Part shown: positions 24,206-35,070 of the stretch, one piece after another | Layout: each line of letters opens with the position of its first letter | Numbering within the stretch: the stretch's first letter is position 1 | Source of the DNA: Miscanthus floridulus | Taxonomy: Eukaryota; Streptophyta; Magnoliopsida; Poales; Poaceae | Length of the DNA stretch: 64,000 bases | Reading direction: 5' to 3' | NCBI RefSeq assembly: GCF_019320115.1 | Contig: NC_089591.1 | Location: forward strand, 18,392,502 to 18,456,501 | The notes under the pieces: model-generated | The model's database searches: none | Told to the model about the DNA's origin: nothing | Seen by the model: only the letters and a program-made list of their open reading frames with translations | Translations under genes and position numbers: made by a program

Positions 24206-25511
24206 CGCTGTCTCATGTTCAACTTAGGTTGAGTGAAGATATATTTGAGGCTTTTGTGGTTAGTATATATGTGACATATGTTTCCCAACAAATAATGTCT
24301 CCATATCTTCAATGCATGAACAATTGCTGCAAGCTCTAAATCATGTGTAGGGTAATTGACTTCATGTTTTCTCAACTAGTCAAGAAGCATAGGCAATAAC
24401 TCTTCCTTCTTGCATGAGCACACACCCCAAACCTATACTTCGATGCATCACAAAACACATCGAAAGGCTTTTCAATGTCGGGTTGTGCTAGAATAGGAGC
24501 TTGTAGTTAGCAAGGTCCTTAGGGTGTGAAAAGCAGCTTCATACTATGGTGTTCAACTGAAACTTTTCATCTTTCTAAAGTAGCCCAGGTCATGGGCTTA
24601 ACCATCTTAGAGAAATCAGGAATGAAACTGATGATAGTAGCCTACCAACCCTAGAAAACTCTAAACTTCATGAACCGAAGTCAGGGCCTTCCAATCCATG
24701 ACCTCTTGTACTTTAGATGGGTCTACAGAAATTCCATCTCTAGATAAGATGTGACCCAAGAAAGGTACTTTGCTCAACCAAAATTCACACTTGCTAAACT
24801 TGGCATATAACTTATGTTCCCTCAATCTAGACAAAAGAATTCTTAGATGCTCTGCATGATCTACCTCATTCTCCGAATAAAGCAAGATATCATCGATAAA
24901 CACAACCACAAACTTATCGAGCTCAGGCATGAATATCAAATTCATCAAATACATAAAGTAGGTAGGAGCATTCGTCAGTCAAAAAGACATGACCAAATAC
25001 TCGTACAAACTGTATCTAGTGGAGAAAGCTATTTTAGGTATATCCTCTGGCCTGATCTTAATCTGATGATAGCCTAACCTCAAGTCAATCTTGGATAATA
25101 CCTTTGCTTTTACCAACTGATCAAACAAGATATCGATATGAGGCAAATGATACTTGTTCTTAATGGTCACAGCATTAAGCGGCCTATAATCCACACACAT
25201 TCTCAAAGACTTGTCCTTCTTCTTTACAAACAAAGCTGGACATCCCTATGGAGATGAACTAGATTGAATGAGACCTTTGTCCAATAGTTCTTGTAACTAA
25301 ATTTTAAGTTCAGCTAACTCATTAGGTGGCTTCCTATAGGGTCTTCTTGAGATAGGTGCCATACCTAGCACTAACTCAATCTTAAATTCCACATCCCTAT
25401 CAGGCGGTAAACCTGGCAACTCATCTAGAAATACATCAGGAAACTAACAAACCACTGGAATATTACAAAGGGTAGTGGCTTGGATAGCACAAGACAAGTT
25501 TTGGTGATCCT
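24206..25511 (-). pseudogene. Element D: reverse transcriptase and RNase H (part)
   Basis: The frame enters from the D protease side at 25511 (LKDHQNLSCAIQ). It reads [28 protein letters not shown] at about 25220, [13 protein letters not shown] at about 25080, and the catalytic FIDDILLYS at about 24900, then [18 protein letters not shown]. RNase H follows, with [20 protein letters not shown] and NHKSLKYIF just before element E cuts it at 24205. Stops occur near 25250, 24980 (in a usual FGLTNAP site) and 24660-24380. The motif set is that of Tekay-like chromoviruses. Confidence 0.85.
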
Positions 25512-25516
25512 TCAGA
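25512..25516. repeat. Target site duplication of element C, left
   Basis: TCAGA. The right copy at 33211-33215 is TTAGA, one mismatch. Joining the D flanks through one copy keeps the D frame open (FLVPL | LKDH). Confidence 0.75.
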
Positions 25517-26407
25517 TGTACCCGCTGATCCTCCAACCAGTCATGCAAGGTCCAATGACCCTAGGCTCGAATGCGTCAACTCAATTTAGAGGTGAGCTCG
25601 TTCTTAAGCGATCCTTTTTATGCTTTTGAGAATAGACTACTACCTAATGATGTTATCTTGCTTAGGAACATTGGAGAGGGTCATGAAGGACTTAGAGGAC
25701 ATGGTGGAGGCGAAGATGACCAGCAAGGATGTCCAACAGGAACCGGAGGCCCTGATCCAACATGATTTCGAGTCTGCCTCGGCCTCTAGGACCAGTCTGC
25801 CTTAAACTGGTCACCCAGGACTGAATCTGGACTCTGTTTTCGATGATCCACATATGAATGGAAAGCTAATTTGATAAGGAATCCAATACAAGTGGTTTCA
25901 CAGTCAAAATCTATTCAGAATCAATGGAAATCATCATCACAAGTTAGCATCCAGAATATGCCAGCGTGCTGCGACACCGTCTTTTGGTCTGTTGGACCAT
26001 GTATCGTGTTTGGGCCCATTAGGGGCACGTCCAGGGGTCTTGCATGACCCTAGAGTCTTCATAAATAGCCGCCACCCCTCCATTAGGGTTTGGGTTTTGC
26101 TTAGATTATTCTGTCAAGAACAGTTTTGCCATTCATCAGTTTGTGAGACCCCAACTTCGTGAGATTAATCATTCATCTGCAATTTGGTTGTGTTCTTTCT
26201 TGTTCTTGCTTGTGTTCTTCATTGCGCAGGCAGGGATTTGCCTTCTTGGCGAGGTCAACCTGGTTTGTGACTCGGTTGATAACTAGAGGATCTGTGGTGC
26301 TAAGATTATAGGGTTCGATCTTTCGATCTGAAGCTAGATCGGTGTGTCATTCTCTGCCACAATGATAGTTACCACCACCTAACGGAAGATCGGGATCCCC
26401 GCTCCCA
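25517..26407 (+). repeat. 5' LTR of element C
   Basis: It starts TGTACCCGCTG and ends ATCCCCGCTCCCA, matching 32326-33210 throughout. It carries the duplicated integrase-tail coding sequence (25571-25804), which has no function at this end. A likely R/U5 region near 26040-26160 includes CTTCATAAATAG. Confidence 0.88.
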
Positions 26408-26412
26408 TTAAG

Positions 26413-26425
26413 TGGTAATCAGAGC
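26413..26425 (+). other. Primer binding site of element C
   Basis: TGGTAATCAGAGC is the Met-type site TGGTATCAGAGC with one inserted A, five bases after the LTR end. Confidence 0.8.
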
Positions 26426-27604
26426 TAAGGTATACCATCAGGTTCACATTTATCCCCTAGTTTTCAGTGTTTCGCTTTCGTCCTATAGTCCGGTGCCATA
26501 TTTTTTCCCTATCCTAGAACCTTCTGCGCCATAGCCTTTGCATATTTTGGTTTCAGAGTCCGTCGTGTTGAGTTTGTGTCCTAGTCAAGGTCTTGTTGCT
26601 GGTTAGGTCATGTTAGACTCCAGTTTGTGTGTTTTCCCCCATCGTTTCCATCAAATATTTGCTGTTGTGACCAATTTTGCGCACATTATTCCCGTTTTGT
26701 CCTCTAATTCGGAGCCAATTCTTAAAACTGGTCTAGTTTTCGCATACGAACTCCGATTTCGACGTTCCATATATCAAAATTGGTCAAAGAAAAATTTCAG
26801 ATCCATCCATCCCCCAACTTGTCAGGGTTGGAAAATTTTAAATTGGTCAAAAAGTGGTCACAAGATCCTCTTTTCAGTGGTCATAAGATTTTTGTCGATT
26901 TTGAGCAAGTTTTCTAAAAATTCCACAGGTCACGTCTTTCACTTATTGAAGCTCATATTTTTTGTGGTCACTTCTTTTATGCTCCTAAGTGAAGAAAAAA
27001 TATAAAATAAAATAAAATATAAAAGTCGAAATTTCCCAAAAAAAACAACGATAGCCCAAAAAATAGAAAAAAGAGAGGGGCAAAAGAGGAACAATATCTA
27101 GGACGAGCACATAGAGAAGACCAAAGTGAGCTGTGTTAGCGTTTGCTGTCTGGTTCCTTGTTTGTGTTGCTATTTCCATCCACCATACTTATTTTTCACA
27201 CACCTGTCACCTTACTATCCACCATACTTGCTTGTTTGTTACACACCTGGTACTTGGAGCGTTTTAGACCAGCAACGAGAACAAGTACTTTGGACTATAA
27301 TTTAGCATTACTTTCTATTACTTGACTTGTGTGCCAGATATACATATTACTTTTTATGTGTGCCTTCCAAGCTCCACAAACTCTTCAGATCAGTACAGAA
27401 AAAGGGTCTTGCAATCTCTGGTACCACTACCTCACAATTATCACGAACCAGCCACCAGTTGTACCGCCCACTGCTTGCGTTGGTAAGAACTTTGTAAGAG
27501 CTTGGTAAGATGCTTCCACTTGCTGTGAAAAGTGACACCACTGCAACCACGTAGTCATTTGGTAGGGATAACTTTCACCGCTTGTTCCTATTTTTGTGTT
27601 TACA
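26426..27604 (+). other. Leader of element C, non-coding
   Basis: This 1.2-kb stretch lies between primer site and gag ATG. It is T-rich with purine-rich 26990-27120 (AAATAAAATAAAATA, AAAAAAGAGAGGGG). No conserved domain is seen in either strand; long frames here look random. It presumably holds packaging and translation signals, which I cannot identify. Confidence 0.6.
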
Positions 27605-28830
27605 ATGGCAGGAGGTGATCAGACTGGAGATAACAATCCTAAGGGTTTCAACGAGTGTGTCAGCCAAGAGCAACTACAAGCTATTGTAGAGGATGCCCCA
27701 AAAAGGACGAATGAGGCCATCAGGAAGGCCATCACTGACGCACTCATTGAACTCAACATTAGCAACAACATGGAGAGATTGGGCAAATGAATTTCCACGC
27801 TAACCGACAAGGTTACTGAGTTGGAAACCTTGGTGGCAGTCAACAACAATGATGTCTCTAGTAGCAACACCGATGGTCTCTTGCTAGAAGACACGGTGCA
27901 TGATGTCGTTGGGAACATAGATTGAGCAGCCTTCTGACAAGCAAGATTACGACGATGTCTTCGCCGCAACACGATAGGTATGGGTGGTGTCCACCACCAT
28001 CAAGGTAATAATCACCGTGTACTCGATGATCCTTATGCTAAGATTAAGTTCACAATACCATCTTTTTTGGGTCATTATGATGCTGAAGGATATCTTGATT
28101 GGGAGATGATGGTAGAACAAAAGTTTAGTGCCCCTTGCTGAGCATCATAGAGTTCGACAAGCTACTAGTAAGTTTAAGGATTTTGTCATTATTTGGTGGA
28201 ATGGGCTAGCTGCACAGGATGCTTTACCTGGTTTGTGGGAAGAACTTAAGGTAGCTATGCATGATCATTTTGTTCCTCCTTCTTATCATAGAGACTTGCA
28301 TAAGAAATTGATGCATTTAGAACAAGGAGATAAATCTGTACAGGATTACTATGGTGAGCTCCAAAAGGGATTGATGCGCCTGTAGTGTTGTGGAGGGGAA
28401 CAAAGATGCCATTTGTCAGTTTTTATTCAGGTTTGAGGCATGAGATTTAGGACATTGTTGATTATAAAGAATTTAACACTGTCAACCAGTTGTTTCAGTT
28501 TGCTATGCTTGCAAAAAAGGAATTGTAGGGGTGTGAACAGTAGAGCAAGAGCAAGGTCAGCACCACATACACGCCATGCTCGGCACCATCTTTGGGGCTG
28601 ACCAAGCCAACCACTTTTCGGGCACCTCCACCAGCGAGCAAGCGACCAGCAGCCTCTAGAGTTTCCGCTACACCTAAGGCACCTCCTACATGACCTTTAG
28701 ATTTAGGTAAAAATTCTTTGTAGGTGCCTACCAAGAGTGCCTCATCCGTTGCATCGACAGGATGCACTTTGGGCATTCAGTGCCACCGCTACCATGGCAT
28801 TGGCCATGTGTAGAAGGACTGCCCAAGCCA
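27605..28830 (+). pseudogene. gag of element C (broken)
   Basis: ATG 27605 opens MAGGDQTGDNNPKGF; a TGA at 27788 stops it. The capsid-like region continues with frame changes: ATSKFKDFVIIWWNGL ... LWEELKVAMHDHFVPPSYHRDL ... LEQGDKSVQDYYGEL (28128-28385), a typical retrotransposon gag core. A basic, Pro/Ala-rich linker lies at 28540-28690. A damaged zinc knuckle is at about 28777-28827 (C-x2-Y-x4-H, then a TAG, then KDC). Confidence 0.75.
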
Positions 28831-29039
28831 GTGGGCATATATTGCTACAGAAGATGGTTACATCAGCACCTCTGACATTGAGGATGAAGAAGACCAAGAT
28901 GCAGATGAGGAGGACGACAAAGTCCTTGGTGATGAGGCCACGATGACCTATAGGAGCATCATTGTACAGCGGGTGCTTAGTTCACAAGTACAACAACCTG
29001 AGAAGCTACAACGCCATAACTTGTTCTAGATTTTCTTTG

Positions 29040-29617
29040 TCATCAGCAACCATCGAGCATGTGTCATTATTAATGGAGGTAGTTGTAATAATTTGGTGAG
29101 TTCTAATTTGGTCAAGAAGCTTGGCTTGACCACACGCCCACACCCATGTCCATACCATATTCAGTGGCTAAATGATTCAGGTAAAGCAAAGGTAACACAA
29201 ACTTGCAGAGTATCATTTTCTATTGGTTCTTATGCTGATTCTGTTGATTGTGATGTGGTACCTATGCAAGTTTGTTCACTCTTATTGGGTCATCCTTGGG
29301 AACATGATAATGATGCTACACACCATGGTAGAAGTAATAAATACACTTTTGTGCATAAAGGAAAGAAAATTACTTTTGTACCTTTGACCCCTGCTCAAAT
29401 TGTACAAGCTGATAGAGAATGAGCTGCTAGTTTGAAAGATGTTCAATCTGAAAATCAGGAAGTTGTTAATTCCATTCTCCCACCTAAAAAGGATAAGTCT
29501 ACACCTAATTCTAAGGATGAGGGGATTAAATTGAAGGGTGGTGTTATGCTTGCAACAAAATGTGACTTTGCTAAAATTTCTAATGATGATATTTGCTATG
29601 CTTTGGTATGCAAATGA
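29040..29617 (+). pseudogene. Aspartic protease of element C
   Basis: The active-site region reads IINGGSCNNLVS at about 29068-29103. The catalytic Asp of the DGGS motif is Asn here, so the protease would be dead even without stops. Downstream DSVDCDVVPMQVCSLLLGHPWEHD and HHGRSNKYTFVHKG are typical of the family. A TGA ends this part at 29420; a linker frame follows to 29617 and also ends in TGA before RT. Confidence 0.75.
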
Positions 29618-29620
29618 GCT

Positions 29621-31027
29621 ATGTTTTCGCTTGATGATATTGTTAGCTCGGTGCCTCCTACTATCACTAACCTTTTGCAGGAGTATGAGGACATTTTTCC
29701 AGCTAAGATACCCCTAGGGCTGCCACCTATGAGAGGAATAGAGCATCAAATTGATTTGATTACAGAAGCAACCTTGCCCAACCGTGCTGCCTATCGAACC
29801 AATCCTGAGGAGACTAAGGAAATTCAGCGGCAAGTCCAAGACCTTTTGGACCATGGGTTTGTACATGAAAGCCTTTGTCCTTGTGTCGTTCCTATACTTT
29901 TGGTTCCTAAGAAAGATGGAACTTGGCGTATGTGTGTTGATTGTAGAGCCATCAATAATATTACTATTTGGTGTCGTCATCCTATTCCTAGGCTAGACGA
30001 TATGCTTGATGAGTTGTGTGGTTCTATAATTTTCACTAAGATTGACTTGCGAAATGGCTACCACCAGATTAGAATGAAACTTGGAGATGAATGAAAAACT
30101 GTGTTTAAAACCAAATTCGGGTTGTATGAGTGGTTAGTTATGCCTTTCGGTTTGACAAATGCACCTAGCACTTTCATGAGCTTAATGAATGAGGTTTTAA
30201 GAGCTTTTATTGGTCATTTTGTGGTAGTTTACTTTGATGATATATTGATTTATAGCAAGTCTTTTGATGAACATATGGATCACTTACATGCTGTTTTTAA
30301 TGCTTTATGTGATGCACGTTTATTTGGTAACCATGAGAAGTGCATCTTTTGCACGAATCAAGTTTCTTTTCTTGGCTATGTTGTAACTCCACAGGGAATT
30401 GAGGTGGGCAAGATGAAAATTGAAGCCATAATGAGCTGGCTGGTTCCCCAAACTGTCACACAGGTGAGGAGTTTTCTTGGTCTTGTAGGATTCTACCACC
30501 GCTTTGTCAAAGATTTCAGCACCATTGCTGCCCCGTTGCATGAGTTGACGAAGAAAGGAGTGGTGTTCCATTGGGGAAAGGCACATGAGGAGTCCTTTGA
30601 CACTTTGAAGGACAAGCTTACACACGCACCATTGCTGCAACTTCCAAACTTTGGTAAGACTTTTGAGCTAGAATGTGATGCTAGTGGAGTTGGCATTGGA
30701 GGTGTTTTGATGCAAGATGGTAAACCCATTGCTTACTTTAGTGAAAAATTGCATGGCCCTATTCTTAATTATTCCACGTGTGCTAAGGAATTATATGCAC
30801 TTATTCGTTCTTTAGAGATGTGGCATCATTATTTGTGGCCTAAAGAATTTGTTATTCATTCTGATCATGAATCGCTTAAGTATCTTCGCTCTCAAAATAA
30901 TCTGAATCATAGGCATGCTAAATGGGTTGAATTTATTGAATCTTTTCCTTATATTATCAAACACAAGAAAGGAAAGGATAATGTGATTACTGATGCTTTG
31001 TCTATAAGATATACATTGCTATCCTAA
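29621..31027 (+). pseudogene. Reverse transcriptase-RNase H of element C
   Basis: Two open blocks joined by a single TGA at 30092 (in GDE*KTVF, where relatives have Trp). Motifs in order: [54 protein letters not shown], and the catalytic [11 protein letters not shown] at about 30230-30260; then [13 protein letters not shown]. RNase H follows: [20 protein letters not shown] (first Asp), [27 protein letters not shown] (Glu), [12 protein letters not shown] (Asp). RNase H is complete to 31027. This is the best-preserved polymerase in the window. Confidence 0.88.
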
Positions 31028-31079
31028 CTTGATTGTCGGATTTTTGGTCTTCAATCAATAAAAGAACAATATGCGCTTG

Positions 31080-32611
31080 ATCCTGATTTTAAGGATGTGT
31101 TGCTTAATTGTAGAGAGGGACGCACATGGAATAAGTTTATGATCAATGATGGGTTTTTGTTTAGAGCTAACCGCCTATGCATTCTAGTTGGTTCCGTTCA
31201 TCTTTTGTTGTTGTAGGAGGCACATGGAGGTGGATTGATGGGACATTTTGGTGCCAAGAAGACGGAGGAGGTGCTATCCACACACTTCTTTTGGCCAAGG
31301 ATGAGGCGAGATATAGAGCGGTACGTGGCTCGGTGTGCCACATGTCAAAAGGCTAAGTCACGGTTGAACCCACATGGTTTGTATATGCCTCTTCCTGTTC
31401 CTTCTACTCCTTGTCTGATATATCTATGGATTTTGTGTTGGGTTTGCCAAGGACTAAGAGGGGGAGGGATAACATTTTTGTGGTGGTTGATCATTTTTCT
31501 AAGATGGCATATTTTATTCCTTGTCATAAGAGCGATGATGTTATTCATATTGCTGACCTTTTCTTTCAAGAAATTATTCGCTTACATGGTATGCCTTCTA
31601 CTATTGTTTTAGATCGTGACGCAAAATTCTTGAGTCATTTTTGGCGTACGTTGTGGAATAAATTGGGGGACCAAGCTGCTATTTTCTACAACATGTCATC
31701 CCCAAACTGATGGGCAAACTGAGGTTGTGAATCGAATATTGTCCACCATGTTGAGAGCAATTTTGAAGCGCAATTTGAAGATGTGGGAAGAATGTTTGCC
31801 GCATGTGGAGTTTGCATATAACAGGGCGGAACATTCCACCACCAAGATAAGTCCTTTTCAGGTAGTGTATGGTTTTAACCCCTGTGCTCCTATTGATCTT
31901 TTGCCTTTACCTACCACTGAGAGAATACATAGTGATGCTAGAGAGCATGCTGATTTTATTCATAAGTTGCACAAAACAACTAAAGCAAATATTGAAAGAA
32001 TGAATGAAAAGTATAGAATTGCTGGTAGTAAAGGTAGAAAAGAGATTAAACTTGAACCAGGTGATTTGGTTTGGTTACATTTGAGAAAAGATAGATTTCC
32101 TGAGCTATGTAAGTCTAAATTAATGCCAAGAGCAGCTGGTCCTTATAAGATAATTGAGAAAATAAATGATAATGCCTACAAACTTGAGTTGCCACCCGAG
32201 TTCGGGGTTAGTCCCACCTTTAACATTGTAGATTTGAAACCTAATTTGGGAGAAGAAGATGAGCTTGAGTCGAGGATGACTCCATTTCAAGATGGGGAGG
32301 ATGATGAGGACATCACTCCTTTGGATATACCCGCTGATCCTCCAACCGTCATGCAAGTTCCAATGACCCGGGCTCGAATGCGTCAACTCAATTTAGAGGT
32401 GAGCTCGTTCTTAAGCGATCCTTTTTATACTTTTGAGAATAGACTACTACCTAATGATGTTATCTTGCTTAGGAACATTGGAGAGGGTCATGAAGGACTT
32501 AGAGGACATGGTGGAGGTGAAGATTACCAGCAAGGACGTCCAACAGGAACCGGAGGCCCGGTCCAACATGATTTCGAGTCTGTCTCGGCCTCTAGGACCA
32601 GTCTGCCTTAA
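31080..32611 (+). pseudogene. Integrase of element C, tail inside the 3' LTR
   Basis: The H2C2 zinc region (HGGGLMGHFG ... CATCQKAK) is at 31210-31350. Core motifs are split over two frames by a frameshift near 31400: [29 protein letters not shown], and [11 protein letters not shown] at about 31705-31735, so D, D and E survive. The C-terminal part 31727-32611 is open: FAYNRAEHSTTKISPFQVVYG, GDLVWLHLRKDRFP, AGPYKIIEKINDNAYKL, FNIVDLKP, an acidic linker, then MTRARMRQLNLEV inside the LTR to the TAA ending at 32611. Confidence 0.88.
32290..32310 (+). other. Candidate polypurine tract of element C
   Basis: The purine-rich stretch GATGGGGAGGATGATGAGGA ends about 15 bp before the LTR edge. It also encodes the acidic linker of integrase. 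Confidence 0.5.
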
Positions 32612-33210
32612 ACTGGTCACCCAGGACGCATCCAGACTCCATTTTCGATGATCCATATATGGATGGAAAGATAATTTGATAAGGAAGCCAATCCAAGTGG
32701 TTTCACATCAAAAGCTATTCGGAATCAATGGAAATCATGGTCACAAGTTAGCGTCCAGAATCTGCCAGGATGCTGCGACACCGTCTTTTGGTCCGTTGGA
32801 CCATGTATCATGTTTGGGCCCATTAGGGGCACGTCTAGGGGTCTTGCATGACCCTAGAGTCTTCATAAACAGCTGTCACCCCTCTATTAGGGTTTGGGTT
32901 TTGCTTAGATTATTCTGTCAAGAATAGTTTCGCCGTTCATCGGTTTGTGAGACCCCAACTTCGTGAGATTAATCATTCATCTGCAATTTGGTTGTGTTCT
33001 TTCTTGTTCTTGCTTGTGTCTTTGTTGCGTAGGTAGGGATTAGCCTTCTTGGTGAGGTCAACCTGGTCCATGACTAGGTTGATAACTAGAGGAGCTATGG
33101 TGCTAAGATTGTAGGGTTCGATCTTTCGATCTGAAGCCAAATCGGTGTGTCATTCTCTGCCACAACGATAGTTACCACCACCTGACGGAAGATCGGGATC
33201 CCCGTTCCCA
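32326..33210 (+). repeat. 3' LTR of element C
   Basis: Partner of 25517-26407; the terminal TG has become TA here. It ends CCCGTTCCCA. It contains the last roughly 95 codons of integrase. Confidence 0.88.
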
Positions 33211-33215
33211 TTAGA
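33211..33215. repeat. Target site duplication of element C, right
   Basis: TTAGA, one mismatch from TCAGA at 25512-25516. Confidence 0.7.
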
Positions 33216-34698
33216 AGTGGTACTAGAAAAGCATTACCTCCCTTTGGTTCTCTCAACATAATTGTCCTAGTGCTAGTGTCAATGAGAACCCTATGATCGC
33301 TCATCCGTTTCATGCCCAAGATCACATCTATGGCTAATACAGGCAATACTATCAGATCTATCGTATACTCCCTCTCTTGTATAGAGATGAGCACATCCCT
33401 GACTATCTAATTTGTAGAGATAGTACCCTAGCCAAACTTATACTATAACCTCAATTGTTTACCTCAATTATTTTCTGATCATACTTAGATGCAAATGCTT
33501 GGCTCATAAATGAATGAGAAGCTTCATAATCAAATAAAACAATGGCGGGATATTTGTGAACAAGAAACATACCAGTCGTGACAACCTCTCCCGTAGGAAC
33601 TTCTTCAATAGTGGTATAATGCATGTATCTAGGACATGCTTTAGGATTTGCCTGTCTCTAATTGCCATGGTTTTGATTACTGTTCTTAGGAGAGGGGCAC
33701 TCTTGGGCCCAATGACCTAATTTATTACAGTTGAAGCATGGTTGATTGCTCCTAGGTCCTGGTGAGCTTCCTTGCCCTCTATTCGTCTTGGGTAGGGTAA
33801 TGGTGAATGCCTTATGAAACACCATCTGAGGTCGGTTGGCCTAGGCTTTTGGTGAAGGAGGCCTAAACTTGGGCGCTGGCAGTTGAAACTGTGGCCTAGC
33901 CACCACTGGAGTTCTAGACTGGGAAGATCCTGAGGCGCCTGCCTTAGCTACTCTCTTGTGGCCTTTTGTTGCTGCATGCAGATTGTTCTGGTTCTCTTGA
34001 GTCAAGGCATCATTGATGAACTCATTGTATTTGGTGCACCTCGAGTTGGCCATAGTTTTCATCAGCTTAGTGCTAAGACCTCTCTTGAAGCTTTCAATCT
34101 TCTTTTCTTCTGTATCAACAAACCCTGGGGCATAATAGGACAAATTGTTGAATGCATGCATGTATTTCATAAGGGTCCTGGTCCCTTCTGTGAGTCGCAT
34201 GAACTCAGTTGCTTTCATGCGCATTAGCCCCGAGGGAATGTGATGTCCCCTAAAGGCTAACTTAAATTGTTCCCATGTGACCTATGCATTGGCAGATAAA
34301 GAGGATAGGAAATGGGTCCACCATATCTTGGCCGGTCCCTGTAGCTGATGGGACACATATTCTGCTTTCTGATGTTTTGTAACCCTTAATAGATGAAACT
34401 TTTGCTCGATTGTGTTTAGCCATTCATCCGCCTAGAGCGGTTCTTCGGCCACCTTGAAGATAGGAGGCTTGGTGTCTAGGAAATCCTTAAAAGAGCTGTA
34501 TTGATTTGGCTCAGGCCCCTGTTGTTGCTGATGAGCGCGAGCAGTGTTCTACGCAATGAGGCATAGGGTTTCCTCCATGGTTCTCTGATTACCCAAGAAC
34601 TGTGCAAAGAATTCATTTGCAGAGGGTGGTGGTAGTGGTGGTAAGTCACCATCGTTGCCACCCTGGTTGTTGTCGGCTCTAGTGCGAGTGCGAGTCAT
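33216..34698 (-). pseudogene. gag and protease of element D (broken)
   Basis: It starts at ATG 34698 (MTRTRTRADNNQGG). The capsid-like part follows: FKDFLDTKPPIFKVAEEPLQ, ADEWLNTIEQKF, AEYVSHQLQGPAKIWW, then 34224-33841 (MKATEFMRLTEGTRTLMKY; YNEFINDALTQEN). The zinc knuckle at about 33740-33695 is intact: CFNCNKLGHWAQEC. Protease follows; its active site at about 33545-33510 reads VLFDYEASHSF where the family has DSGAS, so the catalytic triad is damaged. The frame runs to the element C insertion (IDLIVLPVLAIDVILGMKR; NAFLVPL). At least four stops interrupt it. Confidence 0.85.
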
Positions 34699-35070
34699 CT
34701 ACAAAGTTGCAACAATAAGTGATTATTAGATGATGTCAAGAGATTATAGATGAATTGTATAATCATGCCAAACTGAAATTACTGGAGAGAATCTTAATTT
34801 CATACAATAAAATAGAGGCATAATAATTCATTCTCGCAACATGATATCACCAATTTGATCACTTATCGTGCTCATAGCGCATTAACATGCATGTCATAAT
34901 CACCAGTAAAACAAAAATAGAATTTCATTAAAGTTTAACCCATAATGAAACACCATGCAGAGTGCTAATATTACATGGAAGTCAAACCACTAATACCAAA
35001 CTTCAAGCTACAAGTCCATTACATAAATAACAGGGATACATCTAGCGCTTTAACTAGTCACTAGGTGGCT
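34699..35070 (-). other. Spacer between ORF0 and gag of element D
   Basis: About 370 bp, AT-rich, no reading frame or motif recognised. Confidence 0.5.

Larger units (their letters stand above)
25517..33210 (+). mobile_element. Element C: chromovirus, CRM/Reina-like, inserted in D
   Basis: A 7.7-kb plus-strand element with 891- and 885-bp LTRs, a Met-type primer site, gag, protease, RT-RNase H and integrase in chromovirus order. The integrase frame runs about 95 codons into the 3' LTR, as described for one group of centromeric CRM elements, and the size fits. I see no chromodomain of the canonical type. Assignment to CRM rather than Reina needs a tree. A handful of stops and frameshifts disable it; it is the least damaged pol in the window. 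Confidence 0.85.

Noticed and set aside
26610..27325. Several open frames in the leader of element C
   Set aside because: They overlap one another on both strands, have no domain, and lie in the expected non-coding leader.
28495..28776. Minus-strand 93-codon frame with Gly/Ala-rich text
   Set aside because: It mirrors the Pro/Ala-rich gag linker of element C on the plus strand and has no family of its own.
25517..33210. Claim that the locus is centromeric because C looks CRM-like
   Set aside because: One element with an integrase-LTR overlap is not enough, and no centromeric satellite is seen in the window.
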